Of a stretch of DNA of 56,923 nt, positions 25,005-34,600 are shown one piece after another; position 1 is the first letter of the stretch; every line of letters starts with the position of its first letter. Source of the stretch: CAYSCX01 sp964429575 (lineage in GTDB: Bacteria > Desulfobacterota > Binatia > Binatales > Binataceae). The translations under genes and the position numbers were made by a program. The notes beneath the pieces were generated by a model. That model made no database searches. It had not been told where the DNA came from and was given only the letters and a program-made list of their open reading frames with translations. The stretch is taken from positions 1 through 56,923 of the forward strand of contig CAYSCX010000016.1 of the NCBI GenBank assembly GCA_964429575.1, in the 5' to 3' direction.

Positions 25005-26651
25005 TCACGAGCCTGTGCGCTCGCTTGCGAGTTTCCGTGCGATATCCGCTCTCAGCTCGATCTTGCGAACCTTGCCCACGTTGGTCAGCGGTATCTCATC
25101 GATAATCTCGAGCCGTTCGGGCCATTTGAACTTGGCGACTCCGCGCGACGCAAGGAACTCCTTGAGCCCGTCAAGTCCGAGCGCTGCGCCGCTTCGCAGC
25201 GTAACGTACGCGCATCCCTTTTCACCGAGGACCGCGTCGGGCATCGCGACCACCGCGGCGCGCGCGATCGCCGGATGCGCGAGAAGATGCGATTCGATAT
25301 CTTCGGCGCTGATCTTCTCGCCGCCGCGATTGATCAAGTCCTTTACGCGCCCCTCGACGATTAGACTTCCGGATTCATGGCGCCGTACTACGTCGCCGGT
25401 CTTGTAAAATCCGTCCGCGCTGAACGCCTCGCGGTTCCGCTCGGGCGCGCGATAATAGCCGCGCAATGTGTACGGTCCGCGGCACCAAAGCTCTCCGCTT
25501 TCGCCGTCAGCGGCATCGCGTCCGGCGTTATCGACGATTCGGACTTCATCGGCCGGTGAAAGCGGCCGCCCTTGCGTCTTGAACGCGATCGCCTCTGGAT
25601 CGTCAAGTCGGGTATAGCAAAGCAGTCCTTCTGCCATCCCAAGGACTTGCTGCACAGTGACGTGGGGGAAAACACGTTTGAGTGCAATTGCGGTTGGCTC
25701 CTGGAGCTTCTGGCCGCCCACCGTGATCACACGCAATGACGCCAGCGACTTGCGCGCATCCTCGGGAAGGTCGAGAAGACCGAGCGCCAGGGTCGGGACG
25801 CAGGGCAGGTGCGTCGCGCGCTCGCGCTCCGCAATCGAGGCGATATCGGCCGGCTGCGTCGATTGCGCGAAGATCGTAGTCGCTCCGCTCAGAAGTGCGC
25901 CCATCATTCCGGGACAGCCGAGCGGAAAATTGTGCTCGACCGGCAGTGCGATAAGAATTCGCGCGGCTGCATCGACCCCACCGACCTTCGCAGCCTCCCG
26001 CGCGTTGTACAGATACTCGGTGTGAAGGCGTGGGATCAGCTTCGGCAGGCCGGTCGTGCCGCCGGACAGCAGGAAGAAGGCGGCATCAAATGGATTGTTC
26101 GCGCGCGAACCCAGCCGGGCGAACTTGGTGGGAAGCTCGCCAAGATTCACGCAACCCGGCGATGGTTCCGTAGAGAGAATCAATTCCAGGCTCGGTATTG
26201 CGTCGCGCAGTTCGCGTGCGAGCGCTGCATGATCGAAGCCGCGATACTCGGGTGCGATCGCGAGCGCCCGCGAGCCGGAGAACTCGACGAGGTACTCCAG
26301 CTCGGCGCGTCTAAACGCCGGCAGCGCCATCACCGGCACTACACCCATCTCGAGGCAGCCGAGAAAGAGGCTTGTGAATTCCGTCAAATTGGGAACCTGA
26401 ATTACAATTCGGTCGCCGCGTCGTAGACCCAAGCCCTCAAGCAGCGCCGCGACGGCCGCCGCCTCGTCAGCAAGCTCACGATAGCTGAGCCGCCTCCTTC
26501 CGTCGGCGAGCGCAATTACGTCGCGATGCGATTCGCTGACCTCGTTGGCAATCGCCGCGATGGCTTGAGGAATCGTCTCGGCGCGCCAGTAGCCTTCGCG
26601 CACGTAGCGCTCGACGAATTCGCGCGGGTATGGAGTACAGCCTTCGAGCAT
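25005..26651 (-). CDS. Aryl-acid adenylate-forming ligase (EntE/DhbE-like)
   Basis: 548 residues, complete ANL-family enzyme. The start region (EGCTPYPREFVERYVREGYW) is the N-terminal signature of 2,3-dihydroxybenzoate/salicylate-AMP ligases. The ATP loop is LLSGGTTGLPKLIPR. The aryl pocket segment is PVEHNFPLGCPG. The hinge and A8 region are YKTGDVVRR and RGGEKISAEDIE; the catalytic Lys is in TNVGKVRKIEL. Enzymes like this form an aryl-AMP and pass it to CoA or to an aryl carrier protein. No carrier protein or NRPS is nearby, which favours a CoA thioester. Confidence 0.88.
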   Translation of the reverse strand: MLEGCTPYPREFVERYVREGYWRAETIPQAIAAIANEVSESHRDVIALADGRRRLSYRELADEAAAVAALLEGLGLRRGDRIVIQVPNLTEFTSLFLGCLEMGVVPVMALPAFRRAELEYLVEFSGSRALAIAPEYRGFDHAALARELRDAIPSLELILSTEPSPGCVNLGELPTKFARLGSRANNPFDAAFFLLSGGTTGLPKLIPRLHTEYLYNAREAAKVGGVDAAARILIALPVEHNFPLGCPGMMGALLSGATTIFAQSTQPADIASIAERERATHLPCVPTLALGLLDLPEDARKSLASLRVITVGGQKLQEPTAIALKRVFPHVTVQQVLGMAEGLLCYTRLDDPEAIAFKTQGRPLSPADEVRIVDNAGRDAADGESGELWCRGPYTLRGYYRAPERNREAFSADGFYKTGDVVRRHESGSLIVEGRVKDLINRGGEKISAEDIESHLLAHPAIARAAVVAMPDAVLGEKGCAYVTLRSGAALGLDGLKEFLASRGVAKFKWPERLEIIDEIPLTNVGKVRKIELRADIARKLASERTGS

Positions 26652-26688
26652 CACGACCGCCCCGCGCCAAGGCCCGCGCCGCGCGGCT

Positions 26689-27354
26689 TCAGCGGCTCGA
26701 GATCGAGCCTGCCGCCAGCTGATAGACCTCATCCATGATTCTGTTGCGCTGCTCGAAATCGCGCGCCGGCTCATACCACGTGTAGAACCAGTTCATCGCG
26801 CCGAACACGAGTGAAGTCAGAATCCGGCTTTGCTCGCGGTCCAGCTCGCGGCCGCGCTTGCGCGCCAGCTCCTCCAGAATTCTCCTCAGCATCTTGGAAT
26901 AGTCGCGCTTGAGCCGCGCAATCTCGACGGCGTAGCGCGCGCCGAGCGAGTCCGCTTCGCGGACCAGCACTTTCATTTCGGCAAGATTTCCCATGTGGTA
27001 GTCGAGGTGGCTCTCGATAAACTGGCGCAGCTGCGTATCGGCGTCGCTGGCGCCGCGCAAACGATCTTCGGCGCGGCGAATCAGTTCTTCGAACGCGTGC
27101 TTCGAGATGAGATAAAGCAGCTCCTCTTTGTTGCGCAGATAGTAGTAAATGCGCGGAAACGATATTCGCGCGCGCGCGGCGATGTTCCGAATCGACGCGA
27201 GCCCGAAGCTTTTCTCCGCGAACACCGATGCGGCTGCGCGCAGGATGCGATCGATGTTCGCGTCGTAACGTTCCTCGGTCGCGAGCTTGCGCGACGAAAG
27301 CTTGGTAAGCCTGACCACGCGCTTGGGCGCGGCCATTGCGGCTGTGCTCGCCAT
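26689..27354 (-). CDS. TetR-family transcriptional regulator
   Basis: 221 residues. The N-terminal HTH at about 30-75 (RILRAAASVFAEKSFGLASI, then IYYYLRNKEELLYLI) is typical of TetR repressors of fatty-acid and aromatic acyl-CoA catabolism. The C-terminal domain, with a WFYTWY stretch, would bind the ligand. The gene sits between the PaaA-like and ligase genes on the same strand and probably controls this cluster. Confidence 0.9.
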   Translation of the reverse strand: MASTAAMAAPKRVVRLTKLSSRKLATEERYDANIDRILRAAASVFAEKSFGLASIRNIAARARISFPRIYYYLRNKEELLYLISKHAFEELIRRAEDRLRGASDADTQLRQFIESHLDYHMGNLAEMKVLVREADSLGARYAVEIARLKRDYSKMLRRILEELARKRGRELDREQSRILTSLVFGAMNWFYTWYEPARDFEQRNRIMDEVYQLAAGSISSR

Positions 27355-27388
27355 GTAACTGTGCGCGCTGGCGCGGCCCCGCCCGGCT

Positions 27389-28129
27389 TTAGCTGTAGCG
27401 CCGCCCTGCAGTGGGATCCGGAATCGGAATTTCGAGCTTCACGAGAAGATTGTTCACTTCCTCCATGAACTCGGCCCGCATCTGTTCGTTGCTACGCTTG
27501 CGCAGTCCCCAATTGAGATAGTCGTGTTGGCGCTTCGAACCCGACTGCCCGAACATGTCGAGTCCGGCCGGGTACCACTTCTTGAGGTGTTGGATGATCC
27601 GCTCGCGCCCGTGCTCCGAATCGCGCTGTACGGCGCGGCGCAGAATTCGATATCCAAACGCCGCGTGCCCGACTTCCTCCTTGTGCACACGCTCGGCAAT
27701 CTTCGCGAGCGGTTGGTACGAGCACCCAACCCACTCGTAACCCATGTACGCGCCCTGTCGATCGGCGAAAAAGCTGAACAGTCCGTACTCGATCCAGTCC
27801 TCGGCCTGATCGCGCATCTCAAAGATGTAAATCGGAATCGGGCGCGACATGAACGCGTCGTCAACCTTCACGCCAAGATCATCCAGCAGCTTCATCCAGT
27901 AGCTCGCGTGACGCACTTCGTCGGACCAGAACGCAGCGTACTCCGCCTTGTCTTCAGGCGTCGGCGCCATCGCGAGCGGCTTTATCAGCGTGCGGTCGGG
28001 TGCGAGCATGTACTCGGACTCGATGCGCGACTGGATTGAGAGCATCCGCACCAGCAAGTCCTTGTAGTCGGGAGGAAGTCCGTCGGGTCCGCTGAAACAG
28101 ACCGGTTGCGATTGCGCCGCTTCGCTCAT
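27389..28129 (-). CDS. PaaA-like ferritin-fold diiron oxygenase subunit
   Basis: 246 residues related to the catalytic subunit of phenylacetyl-CoA epoxidase. Putative ligands are E37 or E39, E71-x2-H74 (DEVRHASYW), D123 (FADRQGAY) and E152-x2-H155 (KEEVGHAAF), the two-ExxH pattern of bacterial multicomponent monooxygenases and PaaA. No PaaB, PaaC, PaaD or PaaE partner is nearby. It may act alone or with reductases elsewhere. The adjoining aryl ligase and SDR genes support an acyl-CoA-type aromatic substrate. Confidence 0.78.
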   Translation of the reverse strand: MSEAAQSQPVCFSGPDGLPPDYKDLLVRMLSIQSRIESEYMLAPDRTLIKPLAMAPTPEDKAEYAAFWSDEVRHASYWMKLLDDLGVKVDDAFMSRPIPIYIFEMRDQAEDWIEYGLFSFFADRQGAYMGYEWVGCSYQPLAKIAERVHKEEVGHAAFGYRILRRAVQRDSEHGRERIIQHLKKWYPAGLDMFGQSGSKRQHDYLNWGLRKRSNEQMRAEFMEEVNNLLVKLEIPIPDPTAGRRYS

Positions 28130-28220
28130 CGATTGTGCCTGCCGCCCTGTGCGCCGTGATCGCTGTTCTGAACGACAGTTCAGATATCACCGCGCTCCGA
28201 TACGATCAAGTTTAAACGCG

Positions 28221-28994
28221 CTAACCTGCCATCGTGAGCCCGCCGCTGACACTGAGCACCTGTCCGGTGACGAAGTCCGCATCTGACGACGCAAAGAACG
28301 CGACCGCGCCCGCGAGATCGTCCGGCTGTCCCAGCCGCCGCATCGGGATGTTCCGCACCATCGCATCCAGCACGCCTTCACGCCCCGCCATCGCGGTGCG
28401 GAGCAGCCCCGTGTCGGTCGGACCGGGGCAGACGACGTTCACGCAGATTCGATCGCGGGCAAGTTCACGCGCGAGTGTCTTGGAAAATCCGATGATCGCC
28501 GCCTTGCATTCGGCATAGACGGCTTCACCAGTCGAGCCCACGCGTGCGGCGTCGGATGAAATCGATATGATCTTTCCGCCCTGTCCGCGCGTCTTCATCC
28601 GCGGTGCGATCGCCTTGCAAAGATTCAACGGGCCGCGAAAGTTTATCGCGATCACCTTGTCCCACGTCTCCGGCGTGGTATCGACAAACGGTTCGACCTT
28701 GTCCCATCCCGCGTTGTTGACCAGGATATCGATCGCGCCCAGTTCGCGTTCAACCCGATCGGCGGTGCGCGTCGCGTCCTCCAGCTTGGAGACGTCGAGT
28801 TTGACGGCCAGCGCAGTTCCACCCGCCGCGACGATCTCGCGCGCCGTCTGCTCAGCCTGCTCTGACGCGATGTCCGCGATCGCGACCTTCGCGCCCTCTG
28901 CCGCAAGTCTAAATGCTATTGCACGCCCGATTCCTTGCGCCGCCCCGGTTACGATCGCGACCTTGCCCGCCAGCCGTGCATTCGCATTCGACAT
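28221..28994 (-). CDS. SDR-family oxidoreductase
   Basis: 257 residues. The cofactor motif is VTGAAQGIGRAIAFRL, the structural motif NNAGWDKVEPF. The active site is SISSDAARVG with Y-x3-K in AVYAECKAA. The C-terminus is VLSVSGGLTMAG. Sequence features match SDRs annotated as 2-hydroxycyclohexanecarboxyl-CoA dehydrogenase (BadH), which oxidise ring hydroxyl-CoA esters in benzoyl-CoA-type or cyclohexanecarboxylate routes; that assignment is tentative. Confidence 0.85.
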   Translation of the reverse strand: MSNANARLAGKVAIVTGAAQGIGRAIAFRLAAEGAKVAIADIASEQAEQTAREIVAAGGTALAVKLDVSKLEDATRTADRVERELGAIDILVNNAGWDKVEPFVDTTPETWDKVIAINFRGPLNLCKAIAPRMKTRGQGGKIISISSDAARVGSTGEAVYAECKAAIIGFSKTLARELARDRICVNVVCPGPTDTGLLRTAMAGREGVLDAMVRNIPMRRLGQPDDLAGAVAFFASSDADFVTGQVLSVSGGLTMAG

Positions 28995-29027
28995 GAGACT
29001 CGCGCCTCTGCGTTGATTGTCCCGGCT

Positions 29028-29783
29028 TCAGCTCACTGTCCAGCCGCCGTCAACGATGAACGGCGCACCGGTTGCAAAGCCACACTCGTCGCTGGCCAAA
29101 AACAGCGCCATGCGCGCGATTTCTTCGGGCTCCCCGATCCGCCCGAGCACCGAAATCCGTTCCAGCGCCCGCGGCTCCATCCCTTCTGCGCCGGAGACCC
29201 GCTGCACCATCGGCGTGTTGATCGCGCCCGGGCAGATCGCATTGATCCGGATCTTGTAGCGGCCATACTCGAGCGCCGCCACGCGCGTCAGCGCTATCAC
29301 CCCGGCTTTCGCCGCGCAGTACGCCCCCGACCCGCGAATCGCGACCAGCCCGGCAATCGAAGCGGTATTGATGATCGACCCGCCGCCCAGCTTGATCATC
29401 CGCGGCAGCGCAGCCCTCATGCCGAGCCACACCCCGCGCAGATTAATCGCGATCACGCGGTCAAAGGCCTCCTCGCTGAGCTGCGCGAGAAAGCCGGCTT
29501 CACCCTCGATGCCCGCGTTGTTGTAGAGCACGTGCGGGCCGCCGAGCTCGCGTTCGGTCGTCGCGAGCATCGCCTCGGCATCGGACGCACGGGAGACGTC
29601 CGCGCGAATCGCGATCGCAGTCCCGCCTTCGCGCTTAATCATGTCAGCGGTATGCCGCGCGGCCTCTTCGTTTACATCGACCGCGGCCAGCTTGGCGCCT
29701 TCGCGTGCGAAAATCAGTGATGCGGCGCGGCCCATTCCAGAGCCAGCGCCAGTAATCAATGCGACTTTACCGGCGAGCCTCAT
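29028..29783 (-). CDS. SDR-family oxidoreductase
   Basis: 251 residues from the ATG at 29783, which has GGGAGA upstream; an ATG five codons earlier is possible. The cofactor motif is ITGAGSGMGRAASLIF, with NNAGIEGEA and the catalytic S plus YCAAK (SGAYCAAKAG). The end VDGGWTVS is classical. It is the first gene of the leftward group and is divergent from the enoyl-CoA hydratase gene ~200 bases away, where a shared regulatory region would lie. The substrate is unknown. Confidence 0.87.
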   Translation of the reverse strand: MRLAGKVALITGAGSGMGRAASLIFAREGAKLAAVDVNEEAARHTADMIKREGGTAIAIRADVSRASDAEAMLATTERELGGPHVLYNNAGIEGEAGFLAQLSEEAFDRVIAINLRGVWLGMRAALPRMIKLGGGSIINTASIAGLVAIRGSGAYCAAKAGVIALTRVAALEYGRYKIRINAICPGAINTPMVQRVSGAEGMEPRALERISVLGRIGEPEEIARMALFLASDECGFATGAPFIVDGGWTVS

Positions 29784-29984
29784 CGATCGTTCTCCCATCG
29801 AACCTGTGTCGTCGAACCGTCTTGTGAATCCAACCATACCGCATCGGGCGTGAAATCCGTTAGCCCCAGTCGCGCCGCATTGCATCCGTGCTCAGAATCG
29901 CCAATGGCGCCGCCGGATCGTTCCCAATGACTTTCGGCCGCTTCGGCGCTAGGTTGAACTCGCCGTCCAGAGGAGGTGCACTCA

Positions 29985-30791
29985 ATGTCGGACTACAGCC
30001 GTTACGAGTTCATCAAGATCGAGAAACAGGATCGCCTCGCGACAGTTACTCTCAACCGCCCCGAGGTGCTCAACGCCGTCAATCCCAGCCTGCATCGCGA
30101 ACTCGAGCACATCTGGCTCGACCTCGCGGAGGATTCCGAGGTCAACGCGATCATCCTGACCGGCGCCGGCCGCGCGTTCTGCGCCGGTGGCGACATCAAG
30201 GGCATGTCGTCACGCGCCGGTTCGGGCGAGGGCCGCCGCTCGGCCCTGGTCACGCCCGCGGGAGGACGCCGCATCGTCCAGAACATGCTCGAAGTTGAGC
30301 AGCCCATCATCGGCGCGATCAACGGCGATGCGGTTGGTCTCGGCGCGACCATCGCGCTCTTGTGCGACGTAATTGTCGCCAGCGAAAGTGCGCGCTTCGG
30401 CGACACTCACGTCAAAGTCGGAATCGTCGCCGGAGACGGCGGCGCGGTCATCTGGCCGCTGTTGATCGGTCCCGCTCGCGCGAAGGAATTCCTGATGCGC
30501 GGTACGCTCATCAACGGCGCCGATGCCGCCCGCATCGGTCTGGTGAATTACGCGGTGCCGCCCGCCGCGGTTTTTGCGAAGGCTCACGAAATTGCCCGCG
30601 AGCTTGCCGACGGTCCTACCTGGGCTATTCGCTGGACCAAGCTTTCGGTGAACAAGTGGTTGAAGGACCAGGTCAACTTGATTCTCGATGCGTCGCTCGC
30701 ATACGAGATGATTACGTTCAACACCGAAGACCACCGCGAAGCGGCCCGCGCATTTGTGGAGAAGCGCAAGCCGCAGTTCAAGGGCGCGTGA
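29985..30791 (+). CDS. Enoyl-CoA hydratase/isomerase family protein
   Basis: 268 residues; the start is fixed by AGGAGG eight bases upstream. The oxyanion hole is formed by FCAGGDIKGM and NGDAVGLGATIALL. Of the two catalytic glutamates of crotonase, the one equivalent to E164 is present (AKEFLMRG) but the E144 position is His (GDTHVKVG), followed by GIVAGDGGAVIWP. It may thus catalyse a crotonase-fold reaction other than simple hydration. It is followed by an SDR 19 bases later. Confidence 0.85.
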   Translation: MSDYSRYEFIKIEKQDRLATVTLNRPEVLNAVNPSLHRELEHIWLDLAEDSEVNAIILTGAGRAFCAGGDIKGMSSRAGSGEGRRSALVTPAGGRRIVQNMLEVEQPIIGAINGDAVGLGATIALLCDVIVASESARFGDTHVKVGIVAGDGGAVIWPLLIGPARAKEFLMRGTLINGADAARIGLVNYAVPPAAVFAKAHEIARELADGPTWAIRWTKLSVNKWLKDQVNLILDASLAYEMITFNTEDHREAARAFVEKRKPQFKGA

Positions 30792-30810
30792 GAGGAGCAG
30801 CGATCGAACG

Positions 30811-31611
30811 ATGAGATTCGACGGAAAAGCAGGAATCGTCACTGGCGCGGGATCGGGAATAGGGCGCGCGACCGCGATTGGGTTTGCGAAGCGCGGCGGC
30901 GCGGTCGTCGTCGCGGACATCAACGAAGCGAACGCGCATCAGGTGGTCTCCGAGATCACGAGTACGGGCGGCAAGGCGCTGGCCGTCGCAGCAGATGTCA
31001 CGAAACTTGCCGACCTCGAGCAAATGATCTCGCGCGCTACCAAGGAGTTTGGCCGTATCGACTTTTTGCATAACAACGCGTTCGGCGTCCCCGCCTCGAT
31101 GCAGAACACGGGCATCGCAGCGCGCGTCGGCGACTCGCGCGACGACGTGTGGAATCACATCATCGACCTTGGCCTCACCGCGGTTTACCGTGCGACGCGT
31201 GCCGTGATTCCGGTGATGAAGCGCCAAGGCGGCGGCGCTATCGTCAACACTGCGTCGATCTCCGGCTTGCGCGCCGACGCCGGCATCGCCGCGTACAACG
31301 CCGCAAAGGCCGCTGTGATCAATTTCACGCGAGTGGTGGCCATTGAGTACGCGCGCGACGGAATACGCGCCAACTGCATCTGCCCGGGCGCGATCGACAC
31401 TCCGCTGCTCGCGCCGTCGCTGGAGCTTCCCGGATTCGCGGAGCGCTTCCGCGACGCGATCCCGATGGGTCGCCTCGGCAAGCCCGAGGAAATGGCGAAC
31501 GTCGTACTGTTTCTTGCATCCGACCTCGCATCGTTCGTCACGGGCGCCGCATTTGTCGCGGACGGTGGCCAGACGGCGAGGACCGGTTCGCCGTCGTTTC
31601 TCCCGGAGTAG
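30811..31611 (+). CDS. SDR-family oxidoreductase
   Basis: 266 residues. The cofactor motif is VTGAGSGIGRATAIGF. The NNAG motif reads HNNAFG. The active site is NTASISGLRADAG with YNAAK. It is probably cotranscribed with the enoyl-CoA hydratase and could act as the next (3-hydroxyacyl-CoA-type) dehydrogenase; the substrate is not shown by the sequence. Confidence 0.87.
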   Translation: MRFDGKAGIVTGAGSGIGRATAIGFAKRGGAVVVADINEANAHQVVSEITSTGGKALAVAADVTKLADLEQMISRATKEFGRIDFLHNNAFGVPASMQNTGIAARVGDSRDDVWNHIIDLGLTAVYRATRAVIPVMKRQGGGAIVNTASISGLRADAGIAAYNAAKAAVINFTRVVAIEYARDGIRANCICPGAIDTPLLAPSLELPGFAERFRDAIPMGRLGKPEEMANVVLFLASDLASFVTGAAFVADGGQTARTGSPSFLPE

Positions 31612-31618
31612 CGTGTCG

Positions 31619-34600
31619 TCACCGGAAGTCGTGCGAGGGCGGCATCGCGGCGGGAATTTTCACCTCGGCGAACCGCTGCGCGCGAATCGCAGTTACGCCA
31701 TCGACCTTCTGAAGCGGCCCGGCGGCGACCAGGATCGGTGCGCGCTGCAGCAGCGCACGGTTCGCATGGAACAAGTCCGGCGTCACGATCAGGTTTGAGA
31801 TTCCCGTTTCGTCCTCGAGCGTGACAAACAGGAATCCCTTCGCGGTGCCGGGACGTTGCCGCACGATCACGACGCCCGCGGTTTTCACGATCGACCCGTG
31901 CTTCGCCTCGTTCAATTCCGCTGCGCTCAAGATTCCCCGGCCGCGAAGCTGCTCGCGCAGATGCGCCATCAGTTGCGGTCCCACCGTCAGTCCTGTCGCC
32001 GAATAATCGGCGAGCGTCTCCTCTAGCGCCGTCATCCCCGGCAGTGGCGACGTTTGGGATCGCGGTTGCGCGCCCGCGAGCAGACTCCCCGGATCGCGCT
32101 CGACCGCCGCGGCGTTCCACAGTGCGTCGCGACGCGTATGTCCAAACGCCGCGAACGCACCCGCGTAGGAGAGCGCGTCAAGCTCGCGACGGTTGGGCGT
32201 CGCGCGTGCGGCGAAATCTGCAATCGAATCGAACTGCCGCCGAGTGCGTTCGCGCTCGGCTCGCAGGCCGACATCCTCGCGCAGTCCCGAGACGTACTTG
32301 AGTCCCATCCTGATCGCGAGCCGCCGACGAGCGGTGCTCGCCGCCGGCAACTCTTCCAGCGTGCACTCCCACGACGAGCGCGTCACATCGACCGGCAGCA
32401 CCACGACCCCGTGACGTTGCGCGTCCTTCACCAGCGTCGACGGATGGTAAAACCCCAGCGGATAGCAGTTGAGCATCGCGGCGAAAAATGCCGCCGGATG
32501 ATGATACTTGAGATACGCCGACGCGTACGCAATCAACGCGAAGCTCGCCGCGTGCGACTCGGGAAATCCGTAGAGCGCGAACGACGTGATCGACCGCACG
32601 ATGTCATCCGCGACCTCTGCGCTAAGTCCATTGCGCGCCATGCCGGTGCGCAGCCGCCGATCGATCTTCTCCATCCGCTCCATCGACCGCTTGAATCCCA
32701 TCGCGCGCCGCAACTCCTCGGCCTCGCCTCCCGTGAATCCCGCCACCGTCATCGCGATTCGCAAAAGCTGTTCCTGAAACAGCGGCACGCCGAGCGTGCG
32801 TTTCAAAATCGGTTCGAGCGACGGATGCGCATAGCTGATCCGCTCGCGCCCATTGCGCCGGTTCAAATACGGATGCACCAGCTTGCCGACGATCGGGCCG
32901 GGCCGGATGATCGCGACTTCAACGACCAGGTCGTAGAACGTCCGCGGCTTCATCCGCGGCAACGTCGCCATCTGCGCGCGGCTCTCCACCTGGAAAACTC
33001 CGGCCGTATCGGCGCGCGTCAGCATCTCGTACACGCCCGCGTCATCCGCCGGCAACTGCGCGAGATCGATCTCAACTCCCTCGTGCGCGCGAATCATCGG
33101 AATCGCCTGCTCCAGCGCCGCCAGCATGCCGAGGCCGAGCAGATCGATTTTGATGATCCCCAGGTCCGCGCAGTCCTCCTTGTCCCACTGGATCACGACG
33201 CGCCCCGGCATCGTCGCCGGCTCCAGCGCCACGATGTCGTCGAGGCGCGTCGCCGCGATCACCATCCCGCCGCTGTGCTGTCCGAGATGGCGCGGGATGC
33301 TGAGGATGCGCGGCACCATGTCGGCGAGCAGCCGGACTCGCGGCGCGCCCACATCGACGCCGTTGTGCTTGAGCAGGGTGACCAAATCGTCGCGCTCGTC
33401 GCGGAACTCATACACGCGGTATAGCTTCGCAAGCCGGTCCACCTGCTCCGGCGCAAACCCGAGCACCTTGCCCACCTCGCGCACCGCGCTCTTGGTGCGA
33501 TAGGTGATTACGTTCGCGGTCATCGCGGCGCCGCGTTCGCCGTAACGCTTATAGACGTACTGGATCGCCTGCTCGCGCTGGCCGCCGCTTGGAAGATCGA
33601 GATCGATGTCCGGCCACTCGCCGCGTTCCTCGGATAGAAACCGCTCGAACAGCAGCTCCATCCTGACCGCATCGACCGCCGTAATTCCGAGCGCGTAACA
33701 CACCGCGCTGTTCGCCGCCGAGCCGCGCCCTTGCACCATGATCCGGTTCTCGCGGCAGAACTGCACAATGTCCCACACGATGAGGAAATAGCCGGCGAGA
33801 CGAAGCTTCGCGATCGTCTGAAGTTCGTGCTCAAGTTGCGCGCGCGTCCGCCCATCGAGCTTCGCGCCCCAACGTTCGCGCGCACCCGCATAGGTCAGGA
33901 CGCGCAGGTAACTGTCGTGCGTCTCGCCCGGCGGAAGCGGATAGTCGGGGAAACGGTAGCCCATGTCGCCCAGCGTGAATTCGCATCGCTCCGCGATCGC
34001 ACGCGTCGCCGCAACCGCGCCGGGAAGATCGCGGAACAACTCGGCCATCTCAGACGCCGGCTTCAGATGCCGCTCACTGTTGACCCACAGCGCCCGGCCC
34101 GCTTCCTCGAGCGTCGTGCCGAGCCGGATGCACGTCAGCACGTCGAGCAACCGGCGGTCAGATTCGGCGTGACACACGTCGTTGCTCGCGGCCACCGGGA
34201 TATGCATCGACGTCGCGAGCGCCGCGAGCCTGCGGTTGAGCCGCTCTTCGCCGGCATCGAGATGGCGCTGCAGGTCGATGTAAAAGTTTCCGCGGCCGAA
34301 CATCGCCCCGAGCCGATCGCATAGCGCGCGCGGGTCGTCGCCGCGCACCAACATCCGCGCCAGCGGACTCATCACGCCTCCCGCAAGACAGATAAGCCCA
34401 CTGCCGTAACGTTCGAGATCGTCGAGCGTGATCCAGCTCTCGCCCTTGGGTGGATACTCGGGCGGTGCCGGCGTGCCGCCGCGCGCAATCGCGCCCTCGT
34501 TCAGCACGCGCAGCTTCGACTCCGTGATCATGCGGCAAAGATTGCGGTAGCTCGCGCGATCGGGCGCGAGCACGTAAAGCCGCGCGGTCGGGACCGGTGC

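Noticed and set aside
32054..33424. A 456-codon rightward frame opposite dnaE2
   Set aside because: It is antisense to an unmistakable DnaE2 coding region, is Arg/His-rich without any domain, and reflects GC-rich codon bias.
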